Assembly: GCA_000310025.1 (NCBI GenBank)
Contig: FN649741.1
Location: 3,528,927 to 3,583,071 of the forward strand
Reading direction: 5' to 3'
Source of the DNA: Ectocarpus siliculosus
Lineage: Eukaryota; Sar; Phaeophyceae; Ectocarpales; Ectocarpaceae
Length of the DNA: 54,145 nucleotides
The notes beneath the pieces were generated by a model. That model worked only from the letters and a program-made list of their open reading frames with translations. It was not told the origin of the DNA and ran no database searches. A program made the position numbers and the translations under genes. Positions 45,171-54,145 of this stretch are shown here, one piece after another (the stretch's first letter is position 1; each line of letters begins with the position of its first letter).

Positions 45171-48100
45171 CCTCGAGCGGGCGGCGATATCGGCGGATCG
45201 ATTTCGATCCGTGCCATATTTACTGGGGGGGGGCACGCAAAAGAAGGAAGAGGGCTACGTGACGGGATGGTCGTTTTCTTGTGCAGATCGGGTCCTTGTG
45301 TCACAAGCGCTGTCCGCCAATCTGAGCGCGTGATGTTCACACGTTGCAGTTATTTTATTGCTATGCGTTCCGATTGGTTTCCTATTTTTCGTCGAAAACG
45401 CGACCCCGGGCAAACACACGACGCGGGCTTGACGTGTCCCTCACGTGTGTTTGTTTTGGCACAGGGCTTGTTGGTATCAGACGTATTATTACATCAACTT
45501 ACGGAGGGTGCCTCTAAGGGGCAGCGGTGAGTACTGGCAACATAAATGCTTTTCGACAGCTGCTGCCTTGCTTTGAGGTTGTTGTATTGTTTGACTTTTT
45601 TTTTTCTCCTCTTGCCCCTTCCCCGCCGCCCGCACGGGAAGAACCCTGTGCGATACATGCAAGTATTTGACGTGCCTTCGGGATAGACGGCATTTGTTCT
45701 GTTTCGCTCTCCGTTCGTGACGTGGGCTGTTGTTCGGCCGGCGATGTTTATCTCTGTGCGTGGGTTTCTGGTGACGTGCATTTTCTTTTGTGACTGTCTG
45801 CGCACGTTGCCCACAGGACCCCAACTGTATGGGAAACCCAAACGCGCGAGGATGTGCAAAGGGTGCGTTCTGACGGGCTGTCGTTTTGTTTTGTTACCTT
45901 TTTTCTGAGTTGAGTCGGCCCGTGGCCGCGGAGAATCGTGTGTTTGCCTCAAGTGGTACTGGAGGTGCTAGATAGAGAACAGGGCGGCTTTCCTTGTGAA
46001 GAGTAACGTCAACACCGACGAGAAATGGCGCTATTTTTTGTAGAGGTTGAGACGAAACATGTCGAAAATGGGACGGGACCGTTGTTCGTTGCCAAAGTGC
46101 TGTCCGCAGTAATATTGTACCAAAGGCTAGAACCGATCTTTTGGTTGTCTGTTGATACTTCGGAAGAGGTGTACCCGGTACAGTGTTTATTAGGCACACC
46201 GTTTTTCCCGGTCTTTTTCCGATTTTTCACGAATTCCTTACTGCTGCTGACTGGTCTATCTAAATAGCGATTTGATTTCGGTTGCTACAATTATACTGGA
46301 AATCGTGGGATCGAATCCCAGGCTCAACACATTTGAAGTGGGTTTTCCAAGGTTTTCTTCCGTAAACCCTGGGTACTCTTGGATGGAGTGGGTGATGGAA
46401 ACGCTCAACGTACCCTGGACGTTCTGAACTGAATGCGGGTGATGAGTTAGTTCAGAGGAAACGCCACGAAATAAAAGTTTGATGGACAGGCAGTAAGTAC
46501 GGTAGCGCTGGCGAAAGGGGAGCGACCGTCCTCGGAAGGAAAGCGTCGGGGTCATTCGGACCCGCCATGAACCGGCGCCAGCGCTGATTGGTCTTCTAGC
46601 GAAAGCTTGTTGTGTCGTTGTCGAACCTTCTAAACACACACACCGAGAGAGAACGAAGAAGGCGATCATCTCAACCGAGAAGACAAACAACACATGCTCT
46701 TCAGAGAGAGCGAGGATTGGTTGGGTGGATCCACCCCGCACGCAGCCTATCATCGACAGTCTCTCTCAACCAATTCTTCAGAATAAATCCGCTATTGTTG
46801 TGGAGTGTTGCAACTTGTTCCATGGTACAATCTACCCAAAAGATCCTTGTTCCCTAATATTCAACAAGACAATACACAATATAAACTCAACGTGGTCACA
46901 AGCCAGCTAAACAACTTCAGGAAATGTGTAGAAAGGTATTGTCGCATGCCTATTTCTACGACCCCGTGGAATGCCCGTGTCCGTGTCCGTCGTTCGTGTT
47001 TATTTCACGTCGACCGGACCAACCCCGCTCCAACACCCTAGAGTCTGTAAGACAACACAAGCCCTCACGTTCGACTAATCTCATGCCTCCCTACGAAAAA
47101 ATTGCACCATCTCACCTGAAATTCAACTCGAGCTCAGGAGAATTAACAGGAGCAACCCCACGAACAATTGACAACGAGATGCAATTTGACATACATGCAG
47201 ATGGACCTCGATTCGAAAATTGCAGACTGGTCAATGGAACCTCCTCTACCCGATCGTTCGACACCAACACTCGACGCCCCCTGACACAAACCGAAAATAC
47301 ATGTAGACGATACCCCGTATGATACTCAGAATTACACTACGTACAGTCTAGGCTACGGTGTCCGGCTAATCAATATGACAACCCGCTCCTGAATACTACC
47401 GCAATACTCCTGGCTGCCAAGCAAAGTACGAAAGACGGGTGACTGGGGGGGGAATGTTGACATACACTAATAACAATACAGCGCGTTGTACAGCCTGCCT
47501 GCCCATCCGTCCGTCCGTCCGGACGAACGTCTTTCTTCCATGCACACAAATTCAAAGCACCCGTACATGCTTTCCAGGCCTATCGTCTATTCTCTTTCGC
47601 CGCTCCCTCGTTGCTCAAGTCCGGCTTGTGAGGGTTACGAGGAGGCTCAAATATGTGGTACAGGTTATCCCCAGGAAGTGCGGCTCTGAGTGACCCCCGC
47701 GTACGCATGCTTTGCCCTACGCAGCAACAACGCCAGCTATGTTTCAGACTCTTTACTCCTTGGGCGCGCCATGTCGACTCCTCCTGCCGGAATCTTTTGC
47801 GGCCGCTCCCTTTGAAACATCTATCCTGTTCTTCTTCAGCCCATCAAGTTAAAAACGCTGGTTGGTGTCCACCGCGTCTCTCTCTTTCTCTCTGTCGCAC
47901 ATGCGTTGTTGCATCTTCCCAACCCCATCGACTCCTTCAAAACATCGTTTTTTTACCGCCCCCGAAAAGCGGCGAGTTGCATCTCTGGGGGTGCACTGTG
48001 TTTCAGCAAGCGACGAACGAGCGAGGGGGCGGTGGGCGGGTGAACCCTACAACCTGCTTCGAAATCATTTACCTAGTCTGTTGTGGCTGATGGTAGCTCA

Positions 48101-48321
48101 TGGACGACGCTCACTGAGGAAGACCGTCGACAAAGAAGAAGTCAGCGCCTCTCGCCAATCAGGACATTTCCAAGCTCTAACTCGAGGGTGCATGCATGTG
48201 TAAAGTCATCCCGCACACCATACTGTGCTGTTGGTTGGCTAACCGCGAGATTTCAAGGTGGTGGCATAATGTATGCATAAAGGGATAATTTCATTACGTG
48301 TCCTGACGTTGAACAAGAAGG
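45171..48321. other. 3.1-kb region between convergent AMBRA1-like and AMT genes
   Basis: No gene could be identified. Exon-like blocks with good splice sites follow the AMBRA1-like stop: acceptors before 45287, 45465 and 45817 and a donor GCAGCG/GTGAGT at 45526. They show no family sequence and may be 3' UTR exons or chance. A B-box-like GGATCGAATCC lies near 46310, possibly the relic of a tRNA-derived SINE. Nothing recognisable was seen between about 46700 and 48321. Confidence 0.45.
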
Positions 48322-51300
48322 TCAGCCGGCCGGTTCTTTTAACACTTTCCCGCCACTACAGCTAGATGCAACGTAGAAAGTAGCACCCAATGACACAAGC
48401 ACATGAAGATCAGATCGCCCACGAGCTTCGGCGGACAAAGCTCCATTATCGTATCTCAGCGGCAGTGTTTTAGATATAAGGAAGATCAGGACACCACGAG
48501 TCTCGGCCTTGGTTTCCGTGTACAACTTTCCTTCGGTTGGAGGCCGCCTTCCCTCCCCTCCCTCTCTCCCCGTCTTACACCCTGACCTGTCGGATGCGAT
48601 TGAAGGGGCCATTGAAGGGGCCATTGAGTGGACCCCGCTGGGAACACAAGATTCGCCGCCTTCCAGGGTGTCGGTGTGGCCGGCCTTTGCCGCGAGGGCT
48701 TCTATCCGAGACAGTAGGTTCTTTGCGAACTCCGGCATGTCCGAACCTCCGTGAGCGACGGAGTCCGTTCCCGCTCTCTCCACAACGTTGCTGTCGTTTG
48801 GGCGGAGAAGAATGGACGCTTTACGTAGGCAGGACGTTATTCTTTCCCTCGAGTGCGCATTTGTAGACTACGCTAGATATTGATCCGAGGACAGGAAATC
48901 GGCAAAATTTCGACCTTCGCGCCCCAGTCACCCCCTCCGATACCGACGGAAGTCAACCCCCCCCTGTAGCCCTAATAGCGGTAAACTAAGGGGCAAGGCG
49001 GGAGAATGGGCACGGGGGGAGGAGCGGGCGGGCGGCGAGACGTATGCACCACACACCTGATCCGCAGAATGCCCATGTACTTGACGCCGCGAGAGATCGC
49101 GAGAGTCGTCAGACCCACCCAAACCAAAATCGACAGAACGAACACCGTGTTGGCCATCAGCTGACGTGGTCCGCAGCCGTACAGCAACCCGCAGCACCTG
49201 AATTTCAACAGTTTGTTTGTTTGTTTGTTCGCGTCGTTCAATTCTTGCTTCACACCGACCTACACCCGTTTGGTTGTGTCCTGCTTCTGTGGCGGCAAAA
49301 ACAGCATTATTATTAACCGTGGTAAGTGTGGCGGAAACACTAGGCATTTGCAGAAACGGGTCAGACCCAACACCACGGGCAAGTACTATGCGTGAGTATG
49401 TGTTGACTAGTGTTGTGTTTGTCTTTTTCAATTCTCCTTCTTTTTTTCCGCGAAAAAAAGTTGATGCATCTGAGTGAAGTCCTTGAGTTGGCCCTCTGTT
49501 ATGCCATTCGATTAAACACAATTTCGCCCGCTAGGACGATGTTGCGGCAACGCGCAAAATCTACACACGAATGATGCGGCCTCATGGAGCTGACTCGAGA
49601 CAACAAGACTTGAACCGCTCGTCCGCGCGGGCCTGCGCGTTGTTGTGAAAAGCACACGTCACGGTAACATGCATGCACGCCCCCGTCGTTCGGCGGGGTG
49701 GGGTAGGTTTGTTGTTCTCTTCTTTGCTCGTTGTCTATTTGCACTGTTTTGACTTTCCCTCAGTTGCGCCTGCTGCACGAGTTTCTGCACTTAATAGAAA
49801 ACACTAGAAGGCTGTGCTCCTACCAACTAAACAGAACGGCCAGCACGTGCGCAAACGGAACAGACCTACTTGTCCAGTGCTTTGCGCCATCAGCCAGAAC
49901 AGAAAGCATGAACTTCGCTCAATGGCTTTGTTCGGGCTTCCTATTTGTCGAATTCGGGCGGTGTGTATCACTGCCATTGGTTAATGGTGGTGGCGTGCTG
50001 GGCGCACACATATCTATCTAGGCTCTTCAACTGGCAGGGTTTTGTGGTTCAATACAGGATGAGACTGAGTTGCCGGGCTGACAGAACAAATACTGATCGA
50101 AACAGCAAAAGAACGGGTTCTTGCCCAAAGAATTGGTGTCAAGTGACGTCAAAACGCACACACAAGCGGCTAGCGTTCAAGGTACACGACTAGGTGCGTC
50201 TAGCAATGCAGACCAAGACTAGTCGATGGCGAGAGGCAACTGGTGCCATGATATATACCACTGAACTGCTACGAGACCTGGATGAGGACAAAAACCAAAG
50301 CTAGCCGTCTGTTTGCGATCTTTGGACAGCATGTTCCGGAAACGATTTCAGCATGATGCCGGGAACGATCAATCAATGTCGCAATATTTTGTTGTCGCTG
50401 TTGGTCTACACGCGGTTTGCCTTACATTCTCCCTCTCTCGGAGTAGTAGGACGCGCTGTACCCCTCTTTGGAGGCGAAAAGACCCGCCGCAATCATACCC
50501 CACACGCCGTTGGCGAGATGAACGGGCGATGCATCCACCTTTCGATACAGCAAACGGTTGTATTATAGTCCGTCGAGTGGGGTGTAGCGACGCGCGTCAG
50601 TGCGATCAGATCGCGCCCTCTCGTTTTGGCAAGTGGTGTTGTGCGAGTTCAATCTGTCCGTCGCGGTCGGCCCGCGGCGAAAGAGCATCTGCGTGGTTGT
50701 GCGAGTTAGCTGCTGCGATGAGATAATATTTGTTGGAGATACTTTGTTGAAACGAGCACCCGAGCGAGTGTTGTTGTGGTAACCTTACATGCATTGCTGG
50801 CGTGCATGATGCCTACAGCCGTTTGTGTGACTTTCTCTGTTGTGTGCGCGCGCTATCTTCTTCGTGCTCCTTCACAACCCCCGACGTACATGGGCATGGT
50901 CGGCGCCAAAAAGATTCAGCGTTCAGCTCCCCCGCCACGGTAAGCTTAATGACGTTATTTTCTGGTGAATCTCCCGGCGGGCCACGACGAAGAACCCTCA
51001 CGTACGGGCTGCATGATACTATCGAACAGGTGGCATACCTTTAACATCTACCTCAGGGACAACAGGATACGCATGCGTTTGCTTGCGGTTCGACTGATGA
51101 AACGAAACCCGATCCCCGCACGCGCCCCGGCCATCCTACACGCGTGACTCTCTGAATGTATGAGTCACAGCGACTCGCGAGCCTGATGCGATGCCCGCCC
51201 GGTCTGTCGACCCCCCGGCGCGCCGCGATGTCCATGCCGACTTTGCAGGGATGCAAAGGGTATGTGTGGTCTGAAACCAACGAAGTGCAGTTCTTCAATG

Positions 51301-54027
51301 TTCCCCCTGCTTCACTCCGCCAACTCCTTGCATCCAAAAGTTGCTCCGCTCTCGCAATGGGCATAAATCTCTCCCTATCTCTCACCATGTCGTCTATGCG
51401 CACGAGCTCCAACAGTCGTGAGCATCCGAGGTAGTTGAGGGCCGCAATGGTGCCGATCAAGAACGCTCCTTCCACCTCCACGACAGCGCAGCCCGCTGTT
51501 AAAGAATGAAAAGAAGAAAGGGGAAACGATTGGTGGTATCTACGGCTTTGGCCGAACGATGTGAGCCAGCATCGACGACTAAGAGAGAGAGGGGGAGAGA
51601 CCATCGACCAATAGAAACCAAATACGAGCCTCTTTCACTTGATTGAACTGTTTTAGTGGCGCGATTTATGTGTGCTCTGTCGTGGGCGCGTTCGGCGACA
51701 TTGCCGGCGTTGCCGAACCACACGTTGAAAAAGAGTTGGGAACGTGGGACAGGAGACGGGTGGGTTGACAGGAGACGGGTAGGTTGACGTGGCCTTGTAG
51801 GGAGCTCATTCTCTATCTGCGTAGCATGTTTTGGGTCGTCGGAAGGAGTGTACGGGAAAGTGCTGAAAACAAGCCACAAAACACATAGGCCTACAATACG
51901 CGTACAAGACAGGGCACAGGAAACATTGCTACCCACCTGATATTGCAACAAGTCCCGAGAGCAGCTGGGCAGAGTGTTGAGCCAAGCCGTACAACGACAC
52001 GGCGTGCGTAAGGATCGGGGGGAGGGAGGGAGGGAGGGTCACGAGGGCCAAAACGACGGCCAATCAATGCGTCGAAGAGAGCAAGACGTATGATATGTTT
52101 CAGCACACAGCTCGCCTCGCATAAAATAATAGGTATCCCGTGTTGAATCATTTTACTCCAAACAAGTTACTGACAACTTGTTTCTTTCAATCTCTCCTTT
52201 GTTTTCGCGTGCTGTATCAAAAAGGTCCGGCAAAAAATGGGGCCTCCCCTTACGATGGATATTTTCAACCCTAGCTCTGTGTTTCGTCGCCATCGTTTGT
52301 TGATACACTCGCTCACGTCGACATGAGGCGTTTCTGCTGCTACGCTGGGCGCCCGCTTGTGACAAGATGCGTCGTTTCGTGCTTCGTTACACGACTATAA
52401 ACACGGTATCATCTTCGACACTCTCAAGCATCTTCTCCAACCTTGAAAGTTCAACGAAGCTGTGGCGTGTCTGAAGGCACAACCGACAACGCGACATTAC
52501 CGGTCAAGCTCGTCACTACTGCTCAGCGTATTCTTCGTGAGCAGTCATGCGCCCGTATCAACAGCCAATGTAGTGTCCGCGATCAAGAGAATGCGCGTGG
52601 AGGGTTATTCACAAGAGTACAAGTATATCGGGAAAAACATAGAGAGACTTACGCCAGCATTCAAGTGTGGATACCCAACAGGTGGAAGCTTGTCGACGCA
52701 CAACCAGGGTTAGGCGGCCTATACGACTGCGTGCGGTTCAGGTATCACTACACAAGAGTGCTGCATCAGTTTGTGCGTTTGAAGAAACACGGTTCCAGTT
52801 GAAAATGCGTAAACAAGGCAACGGGAGAAAGAGCAACACACATTGCATTTGGAAGGCGATTGTGTTCACACCCCAACGATACTGGTCTCATAGCAGCTAC
52901 TCAGTAGAGTGCGAGCGTGGACACGCTACTCGGAACGTGAACTATTGCAAGAGAAATGTTACGGTTACGTACTCTTCCGTCGACCCTCGCTCCTCACCCC
53001 GTTGATGACCTGACCAGGACCGACATGCTGAAACAGAATCAAGCTGGTGCAGGCGACCCCCAGCGAGGCCGATGCGGCAGCGATGGAGGTGCACACCATT
53101 GCCTTGGCTGCAACGTGCGAGCTGCCGGTTATGTACAGCGTGCTGTTGTTGCAGAGTGCAGTTCGTTGGGGGCAAACCGTTGGACGCAGGAGGGCGCGGA
53201 GGGGCAGGGCGGTGGGGTGCGGTGGGGTGCGGGGCGGTGCGGTGCGGGGCGGGAAGGACGATATGTTACTTTGTTCACATGGATGGAATCCGTGGACAAG
53301 AACCTATAAGGGGGTCGAGCCTCGATTTACCTCGCAATGCTTCAGCTGTTGACGGCTTACGACGCACTACAGCGGATCCCAAGTTGCGTCGTGGTGTTGT
53401 AAAGACGAACTCGTTTTTTGTTTGGAGGAGCAAGAGGCTGCTTATCAAATCTCTCATTTTCTCATTTGCGGTCGGAACTGCTGTGCGCTGAATGTTATTC
53501 CGTACGGGCGTTGTTGACCCTAGACGTCTGGCTGATGAACGCTTGCCAGTCTTAGCCGGGCTTAACAGATGTCTGTGTACGGCCAAGGCGGGGAACGATG
53601 TCACGGGGTACACCGCGTAGAGAGCAACCGATACATTGCGTGTGCGCTAGAGCTTGTGTAGCAGGAGGCAAACAAGCGTTCTCATGGACGGCACGGAGGA
53701 AGTGGAACGGCCATCTGAAAAGCTGGTCTGGTCGACAACGCCAGCCATCTGCACGCATGACGTAAGAACAACATTGCATGCTAGTATGAAAAGGTGAGGG
53801 CATTGATGGTGAAAGATCCGCGCGCTGTGCAGAAGTCGTCGACAAGTTTCCATCGTCATGGATGGCGCTGTGCAGAAGTCGTCGACAAGTGTCTATCGTC
53901 GTGGATGGCAAAAACCTTCAATGTGATCGCCATAACTTGCCGCGGGGTCATGGTGAGTAGAGAAGGGTACCCACCTGCATCCGTTGAATCCATACCACCC
54001 CACCCACAGAATGAAAGCCCCCAACGC
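48322..54027 (-). CDS. AMT: AMT-type ammonium transporter, C-terminal two thirds (5' end beyond right edge)
   Basis: AMT proteins carry ammonium across the plasma membrane. Exons: 54027-53975, 53142-52998, 51964-51937, 51495-51386, 50538-50426, 49197-49057, 48790-48322; every phase closes, giving about 352 residues. Family landmarks in order: ALGAFILWVGWYGFNGCSTL (the GWYGFN signature), a helix SSHVAAKAMVCTSIAAAS, NGLLSGLVAISAGCAVVE, RLLELVRIDDMVDASPVHLA then NGVWGMIAAGLFAS (its His matches the second pore His of the twin-His pair), GLLYGCGPRQLM, a TM ending YMGILRIS, and the C-terminal AGTDSVAHGGSDM. The first pore His lies outside the window. The last exon may be shortened by a donor at 48586 (AG/GTCAGG) leading to an unseen exon; as drawn it reads to TGA at 48324-48322. 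The tail after HGGSD contains short MAPS repeats. Confidence 0.9.
51748..51788 (+). repeat. Two-copy 19-bp tandem repeat
   Basis: GACAGGAGACGGGTGGGTT is repeated once with a G-to-A change, inside an AMT intron. Confidence 0.8.
51937..51964 (-). other. 28-nt microexon of the AMT gene
   Basis: Acceptor CTCTGCCCAG and donor TCAG/GTGGGT bound 28 nt encoding LLSGLVAIS plus one base. It joins NG upstream and AGCAVVE downstream to restore a core AMT signature. Without it the frame breaks, so it must be constitutive for a working product. Confidence 0.85.
53185..53255 (+). repeat. G-rich tract with GGGGTGC/GGTGC repeats
   Basis: Short G runs repeat as GGTGGGGTGC and GGGGCGGTGC. The tract lies in the first visible AMT intron and is a candidate G-quadruplex former (plus strand, the template for the AMT transcript). 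Confidence 0.7.
53822..53907 (+). repeat. 43-bp tandem duplication
   Basis: GCGCTGTGCAGAAGTCGTCG with its following sequence (to CGTGGATG) occurs twice head to tail, starting at 53822 and 53865, with a few substitutions. A related sequence lies around 53690-53720. All are inside an AMT intron. Confidence 0.8.
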
Positions 54028-54089
54028 CTAAGCCGCCAGCACCCCGCGTCACGGAAATGGTGGTGATGGCACAGTTTCGAGGGCAAGAA

Positions 54090-54132
54090 GAGAGAGAGAG
54101 AGAGAGGGGGGGGGGGGGGGGGGGGGGGGGGG
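54090..54132 (+). repeat. GA microsatellite running into poly-G
   Basis: About eight GA units are followed by roughly 27 consecutive G near the right edge. With the poly-C at the left edge, both window ends lie in or near homopolymer runs. Confidence 0.9.
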
Positions 54133-54145
54133 TTTGGTTGTGTTG

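Noticed and set aside
46270-46345. tRNA gene
   Set aside because: A B-box-like sequence is present, but no cloverleaf, anticodon arm or acceptor stem pairs.

Overview
This is a nuclear genomic window from a eukaryote, most likely a stramenopile and probably a brown alga. The reasons are: genes cut into many short exons by introns of several hundred bases; GT-AG splicing with long pyrimidine tracts plus probable GC-AG introns; frequent CAG, GA/CT and poly-G/C simple repeats; and a gene set that joins a flagellar nexin-dynein protein, an integrin-alpha-like FG-GAP receptor and an AMT-type ammonium transporter. The placement in brown algae is inference. No rRNA, confident tRNA, CRISPR or bacterial-style operon was seen. 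All gene models were assembled by hand from conserved protein sequence, splice sites and intron phase; apart from a few joints named in the entries, the reading frame closes across the accepted introns.

Layout, left to right. (1) About 697-3843, minus strand: 5' part of a gene whose N-terminus resembles the degenerate EF-hand region of ubiquitin hydrolase USP32, with an N-myristoylation-type start; it runs off the left edge. (2) 4326-17638, plus strand: a complete 22-exon gene for DRC11/IQCA1, the IQ and AAA-domain subunit of the axonemal nexin-dynein regulatory complex, about 944 residues. (3) 17639-24636: about 7 kb without a convincing gene; only a weak two-exon candidate for a small secreted protein. 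(4) 24637 to about 35600, minus strand: an integrin-alpha-like single-pass receptor, with one FG-GAP propeller blade per exon, a Pro-rich stalk, beta-rich ectodomain, a transmembrane helix split by an intron, and a Gly/Tyr/Glu-rich cytosolic tail. Its 5' end is unresolved. (5) 36248-45170, plus strand: an AMBRA1-like split WD40 protein (autophagy and cullin-4 substrate receptor family), about 1075 residues, most of it one disordered 2.1-kb exon. (6) 45171-48321: intergenic, repeats only. (7) 48322 to beyond 54027, minus strand: the C-terminal two thirds of an AMT ammonium transporter, with a 28-nt microexon; its 5' end lies beyond the right edge.

Two pairs are head to head with short gaps (USP32-like/DRC11, 482 bp; integrin-like/AMBRA1-like, about 0.6 kb), so bidirectional promoters are possible. 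The genes do not form one pathway: the window mixes motility (DRC11), adhesion or signalling (integrin-like), ubiquitin/autophagy (USP32-like, AMBRA1-like) and nitrogen uptake (AMT). The most noteworthy items are the integrin-like receptor with its exon-per-blade structure and repeated tail motifs, and a 263-bp foldback element inside one of its introns.
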